Below are positions 37,637-47,120 of a stretch of DNA of 64,000 bases, one piece after another. Below the pieces are notes generated by a model. It was not told where the DNA came from. It was given only the letters and a program-made list of their open reading frames with translations, and searched no databases. Position 1 is the stretch's first letter. Each line of letters starts with the position of its first letter. The DNA lies in assembly GCF_900104555.1 (NCBI RefSeq), contig NZ_FNJU01000001.1, positions 186,001 through 250,000 on the forward strand. The letters are read 5' to 3'. A program made the translations under genes and the position numbers. The DNA is from Litchfieldia salsa. GTDB lineage: Bacteria; Bacillota; Bacilli; Bacillales; Bacillaceae_L.

Positions 37637-38836
37637 TTATGCAACGTTTTTAACCTCTTTTTTTTTTTGATCCAAATACCTAATGATGAACAAAGTTAAT
37701 ATCCCTATAAGAGTTAACGATGTGAAAAACAAATAAACATTTAATATGCCTGAAGTTTCCAAAATAACCCCACCTACATACGTGCAAAACCAACTACCTA
37801 AGCCATTTCCAATTGCTGCGTATAAAGAAACAGCCGTTGCTCTTACGGAATTCGGGGATATATCCCGAACATATTGAAGTGCAGCAGGGATAAATAAACC
37901 AACAGATACTCCTTGTGCAATGGTCGTTGCATACACAAGCATTAAGGACGGTTCCACAAAGTAAAAAGCCCATCTTAAGCATGAGATGATTCCGGCAATC
38001 AAAAGAATATGCAGCATTCCGAGTCGCTGAATCCAGTTTCCTGCCACCTTCATAAATGGTGCCTCACTACCAGCGCTAAGCAAAAACGCAATTCCAACCC
38101 CAGTTAATGTGCCACCCATATCTGTAATAAAGATTCCAAAATAGACATTATTAGCCGCTATGGGTCCAAAGATCATAAAAGTAGTTAATAAGAATAAGAC
38201 AAATCGAGGCATTCTAAATAAGGTTGTGACCCCTTTTTTTAGGTCTACTTGAGCACTTGATCGCTCATTTGGCATTTTCCAAGCAATAATAGCAGTTATG
38301 AATAATGTGATAGAAAAGATATAAAAGATGACTGACAGACTTACTATTTCTGATAGCCGTCCTGAGAATAAGACAGCAATGGCGAAACCAATTGCTCCCC
38401 ATAGACGGAGTGCCCCATAGTTTCCCTTTACCCTTTGTACATAAGAAATTGTAAGGCTATCTGAAATAGGAATAACTGCACTTTGAAAAAAAGAAAGCAT
38501 TGCTGCTATGAATATTAATATGGAAAAAGTATTGACTGAAGAATAAATCAAGCCAATTACAGCCGCCGTAATTAGCGTACCAGTTAATACTAATCTTGGC
38601 TTTTGTGTATAATCAGTAATCATTCCCCACATTGGTTGAGCAATAATCATCACAATCGGCGTAATCGACATGACCGTTCCTATCTGGGTACCTGATAATC
38701 CCATCTCATTTAAATAAACGGATAACAACGGAGTGAATGAGCCGAGTCCAAAGAAAAAGAAAAAATAGAATATGCTAATCGTTAAATTTGTTTTACTCTC
38801 TTGTTGACCATTAGTTTGTTTTAGTGACACTTCCAT
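37637..38836 (-). CDS. MFS transporter, LacY/MFS_1-like type
   Basis: About 399 residues with twelve membrane segments. The sequence GLGSFTPLLSVYLNEMGLSGTQIGTVMSITPIVMIIAQPMWGMITDYTQKPR shows the MFS A-motif region of the nucleoside/sugar H+ symporter-like branch (related to B. subtilis YwbF). The substrate is unknown. The frame extends 30 codons upstream, but those are polar and atypical; the ATG at 38836 with GGAAGGAAG about 10 bp upstream is preferred. It is downstream of pepV, 119 bp away. Confidence 0.82.
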   Translation of the reverse strand: MEVSLKQTNGQQESKTNLTISIFYFFFFFGLGSFTPLLSVYLNEMGLSGTQIGTVMSITPIVMIIAQPMWGMITDYTQKPRLVLTGTLITAAVIGLIYSSVNTFSILIFIAAMLSFFQSAVIPISDSLTISYVQRVKGNYGALRLWGAIGFAIAVLFSGRLSEIVSLSVIFYIFSITLFITAIIAWKMPNERSSAQVDLKKGVTTLFRMPRFVLFLLTTFMIFGPIAANNVYFGIFITDMGGTLTGVGIAFLLSAGSEAPFMKVAGNWIQRLGMLHILLIAGIISCLRWAFYFVEPSLMLVYATTIAQGVSVGLFIPAALQYVRDISPNSVRATAVSLYAAIGNGLGSWFCTYVGGVILETSGILNVYLFFTSLTLIGILTLFIIRYLDQKKKEVKNVA

Positions 38837-38955
38837 TAAGTGACTACTTCCTTCCAGATGACTACGAAGTAGATATTTAGTAGTAAGTTTAAATGGTAAC
38901 TGTTCAATTTTTGAACAGTCACCCAATTGTTACTAAGAATATCTCTCCATAATTA

Positions 38956-40371
38956 TTACTTTGCTAACTCAGAGATTGCTTGAGCATAAATCGCGGTTGC
39001 TTTTAACAAATCATCGATAAAAATATGCTCATCCTTTTGATGTGCAACATCCTCTCTTCCAGGAAATAATGGTCCAAATGCGACACCGTTTTTTAATGAA
39101 CGTGCATATGTGCCCCCACCAATTGATATGAGGTCTGCATCTTGACCAGTTTGTTCAACATATACTTTTTGTAACGTTTGTATAAGTGGATGATCCTTAG
39201 CTACATGATGTGGTGGTGAGTCACTGAAATTGTGCAAGCTAAAAGAATGCTCTTCACATACTTTTTGAATTTGTTCTCTTGTCTTAGTGATGTCATTTGT
39301 TACAGGATAACGCATATTTAACCCTATAACACCATCACTATGATTAGAATAACTAACTTTCCCTACATTAAGGGTAAGTGCTCCACTTATATCATCTTCA
39401 AATCCAATCCCAAGACATTTCCCTCGTGAATCTTCTGAAAAATAGCTTACTATAAATGATAGAAATTCATCTGCTTTTTGATCCCACTTATATTGATTTA
39501 AAAAGCCAGCTAAACAAATCGCTGCGTTCTTTCCTAAATTAGGTTCCATTGCATGTGCTGATTTACCTTCAACCTGTAAGATACATAGGGTATCTAATAA
39601 GATAGCCTTACCTATATATCCATTTACAGATAAATACTCATTAAATTGCTCCACAAACGAAGTGTGAATACCTGCAACCTTCATTTTAGCTTCTGCAAAA
39701 TCGGGGACCATATTGTATCGTCGACCTGACTGAAAAGAAATTAACTTGGACTCTTGTTCCTCTTTAAGCACTTCATGATTCTGAACTAAGTCAAAATCAA
39801 CGATTCCTTTCTCTGCATAAATGATTGGGAAGTCTGCATCTGGTGCAAACCCCACCGCTGGCATCTCTTCATGCTTGAAATAGTGGGCCACACATTGCCA
39901 ATCACTTTCTTCATCAGTGCCAATAATCATACGAACACGTTTAGACAAAGGTAGGTTCATTTCCTTCACAATTTTCATTGCATAAAAAGCCGCTATTGTC
40001 GGCCCTTTATCATCAATTGCTCCTCTTGCAAAAATTTTCCCCTCTCGAATTTCAGCTCCAAACGGATCACTAGTCCAACCATCGCCTTCAGGTACAACAT
40101 CAACATGACAAAGAATTCCGACGATCTCTTCACCTTGCCCCATTTCGATATGACCTGCATAACCGTCTACATTTTTCACTTGAAATCCTTCAGAGGAACC
40201 CTTCTTCAGTAAAAATTCAAGCGCTTCGTTTATTCCGTTACCAAAGGGAGCAGTGACTGATGCTTCGCTTTCATCTAATACACTCTTTATTCGCAAGAAG
40301 TTTTGCGTATCCTCAATGATTTCTTTTCTATATTTAGATACTTGCTCCATCCATTCATTCATGTTTGTCAC
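38956..40371 (-). CDS. pepV: Dipeptidase PepV
   Basis: 471 residues, M20 family dinuclear zinc dipeptidase. Metal ligands and catalytic residues are visible: His and Asp in LCHVDVVPEGDGW, bridging Asp in ARGAIDDKGP, Glu pair in GTDEESDW, Asp in FAPDADFP and a late His in REDVAHQKDEH. It hydrolyses dipeptides in the cytoplasm. Start uncertain: GTG at 40371 is 3 bp after AAGGAG, the ATG at 40362 is 12 bp after it. It follows the potassium channel by 16 bp, probably in the same transcript. Confidence 0.9.
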   Translation of the reverse strand: MTNMNEWMEQVSKYRKEIIEDTQNFLRIKSVLDESEASVTAPFGNGINEALEFLLKKGSSEGFQVKNVDGYAGHIEMGQGEEIVGILCHVDVVPEGDGWTSDPFGAEIREGKIFARGAIDDKGPTIAAFYAMKIVKEMNLPLSKRVRMIIGTDEESDWQCVAHYFKHEEMPAVGFAPDADFPIIYAEKGIVDFDLVQNHEVLKEEQESKLISFQSGRRYNMVPDFAEAKMKVAGIHTSFVEQFNEYLSVNGYIGKAILLDTLCILQVEGKSAHAMEPNLGKNAAICLAGFLNQYKWDQKADEFLSFIVSYFSEDSRGKCLGIGFEDDISGALTLNVGKVSYSNHSDGVIGLNMRYPVTNDITKTREQIQKVCEEHSFSLHNFSDSPPHHVAKDHPLIQTLQKVYVEQTGQDADLISIGGGTYARSLKNGVAFGPLFPGREDVAHQKDEHIFIDDLLKATAIYAQAISELAK

Positions 40372-40387
40372 ATACTCCTTTTAAGAC

Positions 40388-41401
40388 TTATGTATTTGAA
40401 ATTTTTTCATACGAGGTTTTGTCACAAATAATATAAAGTTCCATGTCCCGTTCGATCGGATCATCTAATCTTCGACTAATATTAATTCCTTCTCTGTTTG
40501 CAATTAATGTTGCACCTTCAAGTATTAAAGCATTAAATGCATCACGGTAGGTTTTCCAATCTGGCCTAGGTGTAATTTGGTACAAATCGTCACCATATTT
40601 ATGACTCATAAGTTGGGAATACACGTAAGAAACACCTTTTGTGAAGGCTGAACGAACCGCCATTCTAGAAACGGTTTCGTGAGTAACAACAAACTCATCT
40701 ACATGGACATGAACGAAATTTTCAATATGTTCCTCATGCAAGACTTCAACGGTAGTGTGAGCGTTTTTGGCAAGTCTTTCAACAGCAGTAGCAATTAGTA
40801 ATGTCTTTCCATCAGCTAGCAATGAATCTTCAATTTTATGATCTGCAAAAATAATAACAGCTCTACTCCCTATAATATTCGCTTTTTCTAAAATGATATG
40901 ATTTGTAGCACTACCTTTTACATAAAATACCCGATTATTCGCACATGGAGTCTTTTCTAGTAGGTCTATCAGTACAATTTCCATGCTCGGATCTGTTTGA
41001 AGGATCTCTTCAACCGCATACTCAGCCTTTTTTGACCATCCAATAATGACAATATGATTCTTACCCTTATAGTCCAATTTGCCCTCCTCCCTCATTTTGC
41101 GTAACACACCAAATGAGTCTATTATTTTTCCGATGACCACCCCAATTAATCCAATACCGAAGATATATAAGAAGATCGCATATATTCTTCCAGTGATTGT
41201 AACAGGATAATAGTCCCCATATCCAACTGTTGTTACAGTTGTCATCACCCACCAAAAGGAGTCAAACAAGGTCGGAAATGTTTCTGGCTCAAGTGCTACC
41301 ATCATAATGGTACTCACTAGAAGTAAGGTCGTACTTGACCAAAATAAGATCCAATTATTTAAATGAACTAATTTTAAAAGGATTCTATGAAGTGAAAACA
41401 A
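40388..41401 (-). CDS. Potassium channel with RCK (TrkA-N) domain
   Basis: 337 residues: two membrane helices around a pore loop with selectivity filter TVGYGD (58-63), followed by a Rossmann-type RCK domain beginning NHIVIIGWS (about 115). It resembles B. subtilis YugO. Function: regulated K+ conductance, possibly in osmotic or electrical signalling. The start is TTG at 41401, with AGGAGG 7 bp upstream. First gene of a unit with pepV. No ydaO-type c-di-AMP riboswitch was recognised upstream. Confidence 0.88.
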   Translation of the reverse strand: MFSLHRILLKLVHLNNWILFWSSTTLLLVSTIMMVALEPETFPTLFDSFWWVMTTVTTVGYGDYYPVTITGRIYAIFLYIFGIGLIGVVIGKIIDSFGVLRKMREEGKLDYKGKNHIVIIGWSKKAEYAVEEILQTDPSMEIVLIDLLEKTPCANNRVFYVKGSATNHIILEKANIIGSRAVIIFADHKIEDSLLADGKTLLIATAVERLAKNAHTTVEVLHEEHIENFVHVHVDEFVVTHETVSRMAVRSAFTKGVSYVYSQLMSHKYGDDLYQITPRPDWKTYRDAFNALILEGATLIANREGINISRRLDDPIERDMELYIICDKTSYEKISNT

Positions 41402-41880
41402 TACATAACCTCCTTTCGATTTCTAGTAATTATTCTTTTCCTTCCATTACATTATAGCTAAAAAAAATGTCAATTTCTAAAGTTTTCCTATTTTTAAAAC
41501 ATTAATAAATCTGTAATGTGTTTGTTACTTAAGAATAATAGAAATAAATTATGATAATAATAGAATTAATGAAGGATTTTGACAATTTATGTAGAAATAG
41601 TCATACTATTCAGAACCAGTTACATATAGATAAGTAAAAGCTACCGTCCACAACCCTTGGACACGCAAATCCTTTATTCTTACAACTTATTAAATTGTGA
41701 TAAGTAGTGATTGAAAGGAGCGATGCCAATATTAAAAATTTTACCAACAAGAGGTTAAAGGTGTAAAAAAGGAATCTCTAGTATTATTAAACTAATTTGT
41801 GTAAAATGTTAAGAAACATCAGATAATTTCATTTCCTGTAAACGAACATGCCATGCGAAAAAAATATGAGGAGTGGTTCT
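41402..41880. other. 479-bp intergenic region between the K+ channel and ytzE
   Basis: AT-rich, contains the promoters of both divergent genes. A small hairpin GTCCA-CAACCCT-TGGAC lies near 41648-41664 and a CTTAT...ATAAG pair near 41687-41705. An 11-codon ORF at 41723 (AAGGAG only 2 bp before ATG) is not convincing. No gene, tRNA or riboswitch recognised. Confidence 0.4.
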
Positions 41881-42102
41881 TTGAAACCTTCAACAGACCG
41901 TATGCTAAATCGTATCAAATCCGTCTACATGTTTATCAGTGAAAAAGGAACTGTTTCAACACAGGAGCTTGTTGACGAATTTGGAATAACACCAAGAACC
42001 ATTCAACGTGATTTAAACGTGTTAGCATACAACGATTTAGTTCGCAGCCCTAGTCGCGGCAAATGGACAACAACAAGGAAGAAAGTAAAGATGACATCAT
42101 AA
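41881..42102 (+). CDS. ytzE: YtzE, DeoR-type helix-turn-helix protein
   Basis: 73 residues containing only the DeoR winged helix-turn-helix (VSTQELVDEFGITPRTIQRDLNVL). No effector domain is present, as in B. subtilis YtzE. It is probably a small DNA-binding regulator of unknown target. The TTG at 41881 is chosen: GAGGAG lies 7 bp upstream and the product then begins MKPSTDRMLNRIKSVYMFI as in the family. The frame extends 11 codons upstream without a ribosome binding site. Neighbouring ytzE, pseudouridine synthase and ytgP keep the B. subtilis order. Confidence 0.9.
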   Translation: MKPSTDRMLNRIKSVYMFISEKGTVSTQELVDEFGITPRTIQRDLNVLAYNDLVRSPSRGKWTTTRKKVKMTS

Positions 42103-42180
42103 CAATTACTGCGCTAACTATGAAGAGGAATCGATAAAATCACTCAATCTTAGACATTACATATAGAACCTAAAATGAAA

Positions 42181-42219
42181 AAGCAAGGTGGGACACTCGA
42201 ATCCCCCTTGCTTTTTTTT
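42181..42219. terminator. Bidirectional terminator, ytzE / rsuA-type gene
   Basis: Stem AAGCAAGG(T)GGGA / TCCCCCTTGCTT followed by eight T residues; the left side is A-rich. It lies between convergent genes. Confidence 0.82.
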
Positions 42220-42224
42220 AGTTT

Positions 42225-42941
42225 TTAAAGATGATGATTTTTTAGTTCTGTTAGTTCTTCATCAGTTAGTTCCCGATACTCTCCTAATTCTAATGATTCG
42301 TCCAATTGAAGCGGTCCCATGCTTAATCTTTTTAAATACTTTACACGCTTTCCAACCGCTTCAAACATCCTCTTTACTTGATGAAACTTGCCTTCCATAA
42401 TGGTTACCTCGATATCTGAAGTTATTCCACTTTTTAAAACATCAAGGTGCGCAGCCATTGTCTTATAACCATCATCTAATACAACGCCCTCTTTAAATGC
42501 ATCCACATCCTCTGATGTTACCTCACCTTCAATTACCGCAAAATAGGTTTTGGGTACATGCTTTTTAGGTGATAGCAATTGGTGTGATAATCCACCATCA
42601 TTGGTGATCAAGAGCAATCCCTCTGTATCTTTATCTAATCGACCAACTGGAAAAGGATTAAAAACCGCATCATCAACCTCTAGTAAATCTATTACCGTTT
42701 CATGTAGAGAATCCTCGGTGGCGGATATCACCCCTGGTGGTTTATTCAACATTAAGTAAATAAACTCCTTATATTCAATTACATCACCATGAATAGTGAC
42801 AATATCTTCTCCAGGTTTAAAATGAGCACTTGCATCTTTTACAGGTTTTTCATTTATCTTAACAAACCCGGATTTAAGCAGTTTCTTTACTTCCTTCCTA
42901 CTTCCATACCCTCTATTTGCTAATAACTTATCTATTCTCAA
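42225..42941 (-). CDS. ytzG: RsuA-family rRNA pseudouridine synthase
   Basis: 238 residues: N-terminal S4 RNA-binding domain (RIDKLLANRGYGSRKEVKKLLKSG) and a catalytic domain with GRLDKDTEGLLLITNDG, in which the Asp of RLD is the catalytic residue. It is probably a small-subunit (16S) rRNA pseudouridine synthase. The start is TTG at 42941 with AAGGTGG 8 bp upstream. A family D repeat lies 25 bp upstream. The symbol follows the B. subtilis position and is less certain than the family. Confidence 0.9.
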   Translation of the reverse strand: MRIDKLLANRGYGSRKEVKKLLKSGFVKINEKPVKDASAHFKPGEDIVTIHGDVIEYKEFIYLMLNKPPGVISATEDSLHETVIDLLEVDDAVFNPFPVGRLDKDTEGLLLITNDGGLSHQLLSPKKHVPKTYFAVIEGEVTSEDVDAFKEGVVLDDGYKTMAAHLDVLKSGITSDIEVTIMEGKFHQVKRMFEAVGKRVKYLKRLSMGPLQLDESLELGEYRELTDEELTELKNHHL

Positions 42942-42966
42942 AAATCATACCACCTTTCATTTGTAC

Positions 42967-43004
42967 GCGGGACAGCAACCGTCCCACTTTCGGTGCCTGG
43001 CACC
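42967..43004 (-). repeat. Family D short repeat, copy 3
   Basis: GGTGCCTGGCACC palindrome plus GGGAC / GTCCC arms, reverse orientation relative to copy 1. Read on the minus strand it matches copy 1 over its length except the loop. It sits between the promoters of the divergent pseudouridine synthase gene and the Gly/Pro-rich protein gene. Confidence 0.8.
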
Positions 43005-43122
43005 AAAAAAAGAAAAAATTTGTTGTTTGGGCATTTTCCTTATACCGTTTTGCACACCCATCATAGACTACTATCATGTTACAAATACCTAACAAAATCT
43101 AATTCTAAAAGGAGTGTTTTAT

Positions 43123-43365
43123 ATGTATCAGCATCGTCAACAAGTACCACAAAGTGGAATTTATCTTCCAATCCCTGGATTTCCTGGAGGAGGTTATCCT
43201 GGTGACGGCTATCCTGGTGATGGCTATCCAGGAGGCGGGAGCATCTATCGTCAATTAGAAAGATTAGAACGTCAAGTTGAAAGAAACTCTCGTCAAATCC
43301 AACGATTAGATCGCAGAATTGATCGATTAGAACGCCGTCTTGGAGCATATGGACAGCAATACTAA
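43123..43365 (+). CDS. Gly/Pro-rich repeat protein with basic coiled coil
   Basis: 80 residues in three parts: a Gln-rich start (MYQHRQQVPQSGIYLPIPG), a tandem GYPGD/GYPGG repeat (three DNA-level 15-bp units at 43192-43236) and an Arg-rich heptad-patterned helix (LERLERQVERNSRQIQRLDR). No signal or membrane segment. The composition resembles small spore-coat-type or structural proteins of Bacillus, which is an inference. ATG at 43123 with AAAGGAG 8 bp upstream; the two frame codons before it are not a credible start. It is followed by a D-repeat-derived terminator. Confidence 0.75.
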   Translation: MYQHRQQVPQSGIYLPIPGFPGGGYPGDGYPGDGYPGGGSIYRQLERLERQVERNSRQIQRLDRRIDRLERRLGAYGQQY

Positions 43366-43371
43366 AAGAAC

Positions 43372-43411
43372 AAAAGGTGCCAGTACCGCAAAGCGATGCT
43401 TGGCACCTTTT
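43372..43411. terminator. Family D-derived bidirectional terminator
   Basis: AAAAGGTGCCA / TGGCACCTTTT arms (43372-43382 and 43401-43411) enclosing GTACCGCAAAGCGATGCT. The arms contain the D-repeat half site GGTGCC. A-run and T-run on the two sides allow termination of the repeat-protein gene and of ytgP. Confidence 0.75.
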
Positions 43412-43415
43412 ACTG

Positions 43416-45056
43416 TTATTGTTCTTTGACTTGCTTTCTTTTAAACCTACTTAAAATTTTCTCCAACTGATTTCCCATTAGTCTTTCTAACAAATGGGAG
43501 CGATAAGTCAGAAATAGGTAAATACCTGCCCCTACTCCGACACCTACCAACAATAAAATAACAGAATAAATTTTTCCATCTTCATAGGTAAACACATTTG
43601 AAAACAAATAATTAACCAATAAAATACTCACCATCATCACTCCAGCAAAAATGCTCATTAGGAAGGAGCGTCTAGCAAATAATTTGAATTTATAATGAGC
43701 ATGTCTTGAAATCATCCAAAAACTATAAAGAATCGATAATGTGAAACCAAGAGCCGTCGCAAGGATTGCTCCGATTTCGCCAAACCAAAGAATAAATGGA
43801 ACATTAAAGATCATCTTTACAATAAAACCAAAAAATAAGCTAATGACAGCAAACTTTTGTTTGTTTATTCCTTGCAGGATTGCAGCAGTAATCGTAAAGA
43901 ATGAAAATAAAATCGCTACTGGTGCATACCACTGTAAAATCCTACCCCCAGCCTCACTTATTTCATAAAACGAAGCATATGCTGGATAAGCTAACACTGA
44001 TAATCCTACAACTGCAGGTAAAACAAGAAGCACACAGATTTGAAAGGTTTTATCGATTTGCCTTCTAAGTATAGTAAAATCACCTGAAGTAAAAGAATTT
44101 GTAATTGTTGGCACAAGCGTTAAACTAAACGCGGTTGCCAATGAAACAGGAATCATCACAAGCTTGGGCACAAAAAGATTAATCATACCGAATAACTCTT
44201 CTGCAATAGCCCCTTTTCCGATTTCCACCATTGCCCGATTAAAGGTTAATTGATCGACATATTGATATAACGGAATTGCTAAACCGACTAAAACAAATGG
44301 TCCTGCATAAGAGAATAATTCCTTGTACATCTCTTTCGTCGTCATTACCGCTGCAGGTCGACTTTTTTCAAGCATTTCATCTAAATGAGGCTTTCGTTTG
44401 ATCCAATACCAAATCAACACCCCTAATCCACCAAGTGCACCGATAAAGGCTGAAAAGGTTGAGAACGCCACTGCAGTTGCAATCTCTCCTTCTAATACTC
44501 TCATAATGATAAAACTTGATCCTAACAGAAAAGCAATCCTGACTACTTGCTCCACAACTTGTGAAACAGCTGTCGGTCCCATTGATTGATATCCTTGGAA
44601 AAAGCCACGTAATAAACTCATGATAGGAACAACAATGAGCGCTACACTAACCATCCTCATGACTAGCACAACGTCTTCCACCTTGTTTCCGTGTTGATCA
44701 CCACTACCACCAAGTACAATTTCCGCTAAGATCGGAGCGAAGGAGAATAAAACTAAAAATCCTAAACCTCCCATTAATGTCATAACAAGTAAACCTGATT
44801 TTAATATCCTTCTACCTGTATAGTAGTCACCTAGAGAATTGTATTTGGAGACAAACTTTGAAACTGCAAGTGGAAAACCTAGAGTCGATATAAACAAAAA
44901 AATCGTATACTGCCCATATCCATATGAATATAATGCCCCACCAATTTCACTGACTAAAGCATAAAACGGAATAACATAAATCATTCCTAAAATACGAGAA
45001 ATATAAGTCCCCAATGTCAGCACAAATGTGCCACGAAGTAATTTAGATTCAGACAT
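43416..45056 (-). CDS. ytgP: Polysaccharide/lipid II flippase family protein YtgP
   Basis: About 546 residues with 14 predicted membrane segments, MVF/PST family (MSESKLLRGTFVLTLGTYISRILG start). B. subtilis YtgP is reported as a MurJ-type lipid II flippase homologue, partly redundant with Amj, needed for peptidoglycan precursor translocation. An ATG four codons upstream has no ribosome binding site; the ATG at 45056 behind GGGGA is used. The adjoining ytzE, ytzG-type and ytfP genes keep the B. subtilis order. Confidence 0.9.
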   Translation of the reverse strand: MSESKLLRGTFVLTLGTYISRILGMIYVIPFYALVSEIGGALYSYGYGQYTIFLFISTLGFPLAVSKFVSKYNSLGDYYTGRRILKSGLLVMTLMGGLGFLVLFSFAPILAEIVLGGSGDQHGNKVEDVVLVMRMVSVALIVVPIMSLLRGFFQGYQSMGPTAVSQVVEQVVRIAFLLGSSFIIMRVLEGEIATAVAFSTFSAFIGALGGLGVLIWYWIKRKPHLDEMLEKSRPAAVMTTKEMYKELFSYAGPFVLVGLAIPLYQYVDQLTFNRAMVEIGKGAIAEELFGMINLFVPKLVMIPVSLATAFSLTLVPTITNSFTSGDFTILRRQIDKTFQICVLLVLPAVVGLSVLAYPAYASFYEISEAGGRILQWYAPVAILFSFFTITAAILQGINKQKFAVISLFFGFIVKMIFNVPFILWFGEIGAILATALGFTLSILYSFWMISRHAHYKFKLFARRSFLMSIFAGVMMVSILLVNYLFSNVFTYEDGKIYSVILLLVGVGVGAGIYLFLTYRSHLLERLMGNQLEKILSRFKRKQVKEQ

Positions 45057-45285
45057 AAAAATCCCCATTCTTCTATAAAATGTCTTCTCATTAGAAGACC
45101 ATCTTTTTCTATGTATTACATTATTTAACTAATCTATTTTAACATAAACAAACAACTTGTCATTTTATTTGTGTACTATATGTGAGAATAATTTGTGAAG
45201 ATATAATCAATCGCTTTTTTTCTTTTCACTCTTTTACTATATAATAGTTGTTGGACAAAAGAAAATTTCAAGGTTGGTGTATGAT

Positions 45286-46560
45286 TTGAGATATGATGTA
45301 GTCGTAATAGGTGGAGGGCCTTCTGGCTTAATGGCAGCCATTGGTGCTGGTGAAAAAGGTGCAAAGGTATTACTTATAGATAAAGGAGACAAATTAGGGC
45401 GTAAATTAGCGATTTCAGGTGGCGGACGTTGTAATGTAACAAACCGCCTTCCCATTGATGAAATCATCAAACATATTCCTGGGAATGGCCGCTTTCTTTA
45501 TAGTGCGTTTTCGTTATTCAGTAATGAGGATATCATACGTTTCTTTGAAAACCTTGGTATTAAATTAAAAGAGGAAGATCATGGGAGAATGTTTCCAGTA
45601 AACGATAAGGCCCAATCAGTAGTTGAAGCACTAATTGAACAATTAAAAAAACTAAAAGTGACAGTGAGAACTAACACACCTGTGAAAAAAGTGAATTATC
45701 AAGATTCAACAGTAAAAGGTGTAGAACTCAAAGATGGTACATATATCGAAACGACTTGTGTTGTGATCGCCGTTGGAGGAAAATCTGTTCCACATACAGG
45801 GTCAACCGGTGATGGGTATGCTTGGGCAAAAGCTGCGGGTCACACGATTACAGATTTATTCCCAACAGAAGTACCCGTGACATCAAACGAACCTTTTATT
45901 AAAAACAAAACACTTCAAGGGCTGTCTTTAAGAGATGCTGCACTTAGTGTATTGAATCCAAAAGGAAAAACGGTAAAAACTCATACGATGGATTTGATCT
46001 TCACTCACTTCGGCATCTCTGGACCGGCAGTCCTAAGATGTAGTCAATATGTGGTTCAAACAATGAAGAAGTTCAATGTGAAAGAAGTGACAATGAGTCT
46101 TGATGTTCTTCCACATATGACAGAAGAACAGATTTTCCAAAGCATTATAAAAATGGCCAAGGAAGAACCGAAGAAAGCGCTAAAAAACCTATTAAAAGGT
46201 TTCCTGCCTGAACGTTATTTATTATTTTTATTAGAAAAAAATACGATTGATCCACTTGTTACTGCTTCAAATCTTACACATGAAAACATTAGAGGATTTG
46301 CAAAGGACTGTAAGCAATTTCAATTCAATGTACACGGAACATTGCCGATTGAAAAGGCTTTTGTAACAGGTGGAGGTGTTTCTGTGAAAGAAATTCATCC
46401 AAAGGAAATGGAATCAAAACTAACGAGTGGTCTTTTCTTTTGTGGAGAAATCCTTGATATACATGGATATACAGGTGGCTATAACATAACGTCTGCCCTT
46501 GTAACAGGACGCCTCGCAGGAATCAATGCAGGATTAAAATCGAAAAATTACTATAAATAA
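45286..46560 (+). CDS. ytfP: HI0933-family flavoprotein YtfP
   Basis: About 424 residues, FAD-dependent NAD(P)-type oxidoreductase. N-terminal dinucleotide-binding [10 protein letters not shown], second motif [17 protein letters not shown] and a C-terminal [19 protein letters not shown] are characteristic of the HI0933/YtfP family. The substrate is unknown. Start is uncertain: the TTG at 45286 gives [11 protein letters not shown] and lies 6 bp after a GGTTGGTG tract; a TTG at 45274 would add four residues. It is divergent from ytgP. Confidence 0.9.
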   Translation: MRYDVVVIGGGPSGLMAAIGAGEKGAKVLLIDKGDKLGRKLAISGGGRCNVTNRLPIDEIIKHIPGNGRFLYSAFSLFSNEDIIRFFENLGIKLKEEDHGRMFPVNDKAQSVVEALIEQLKKLKVTVRTNTPVKKVNYQDSTVKGVELKDGTYIETTCVVIAVGGKSVPHTGSTGDGYAWAKAAGHTITDLFPTEVPVTSNEPFIKNKTLQGLSLRDAALSVLNPKGKTVKTHTMDLIFTHFGISGPAVLRCSQYVVQTMKKFNVKEVTMSLDVLPHMTEEQIFQSIIKMAKEEPKKALKNLLKGFLPERYLLFLLEKNTIDPLVTASNLTHENIRGFAKDCKQFQFNVHGTLPIEKAFVTGGGVSVKEIHPKEMESKLTSGLFFCGEILDIHGYTGGYNITSALVTGRLAGINAGLKSKNYYK

Positions 46561-46571
46561 AAACAAAAGAA

Positions 46572-46802
46572 GGCTGGGACAAAACTAAAGTTTTAACAGA
46601 ACTTCCGAACAAATCATTGCCTTAGCGGATGAAATATACGTAGACTCCTGCGGGATGAAAAGCAACGGTGAGACCCCGCAGTGCGAAGCCGAGGAGGCTC
46701 ACCAGCTTCCCGCGGAAAGCGAAGTATATTTCAGGAGCGGTGTTTCTACTGCACCTTTGATTGTTCGAATTTTCATTTAGTTAAAACTTATTTGTCCCTG
46801 CC
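46572..46802 (+). repeat. Family B long inverted-repeat element, copy 1
   Basis: 231-bp element with imperfect terminal inverted repeats: GGCTGGGACAAA at the left and TTTGTCCCTGCC at the right, followed inward by AGTTTTAAC / GTTAAAACT and AACAAATCA / TGATTGTT. The central part (about 46629-46736) has GAAATATAC / GTATATTTC arms and a GC-rich core similar to that of family A. The right end overlaps the last codons of cse60. Confidence 0.85.
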
Positions 46803-46984
46803 TCTTTATAGATGATACAAGCCGAAAAACAATAAATTTGTTCATCCTCTTCTGATACCGAACATGCTACCTGATACTTGATATCAATAACCTCATCTTC
46901 TTCTAATCCATCTAAAAATCGATTTACAACCTCTTCTAAATCTCTTTCATGACATTCGTCAAACACCTTAATTCGAATAGCCAT
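46781..46984 (-). CDS. cse60: Cse60-like sporulation protein with repeat-derived C-terminus
   Basis: 67 residues. The body IRIKVFDECHERDLEEVVNRFL and DIKYQVACSVSEEDEQIYCFSA matches Cse60, a SigE-controlled mother-cell protein of 60 residues in B. subtilis with unknown function. AAGGAGG lies 7 bp before the ATG. The last six residues, AGTNKF, and the stop codon lie inside the terminal inverted repeat of the family B element, so the original end after IIYK has been replaced. Confidence 0.85.
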   Translation of the reverse strand: MAIRIKVFDECHERDLEEVVNRFLDGLEEDEVIDIKYQVACSVSEEDEQIYCFSACIIYKEAGTNKF

Positions 46985-47120
46985 TTCATCACCTCCTTAC
47001 CATTATTAACAAGGCTCTGTATTTTTTAGACTGAATTAGTTTCCGATTAAAATAAGAATCAGTATAAGTCTAATGTTTTTATTCATACTAGAAACATATG
47101 CGAGGATAAGGAGTATAATC

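Noticed and set aside
41723-41758. 11-codon ORF with AAGGAG upstream in the K+ channel-ytzE gap
   Set aside because: The spacing between AAGGAG and ATG is only 2 bp, the ORF is very short and no regulated gene follows in the expected position.
43192-43236. Tandem 15-bp repeats as a possible minisatellite or CRISPR-like array
   Set aside because: The units are directly adjacent with no spacers, and are in frame within a well-started gene encoding GYPGD repeats.
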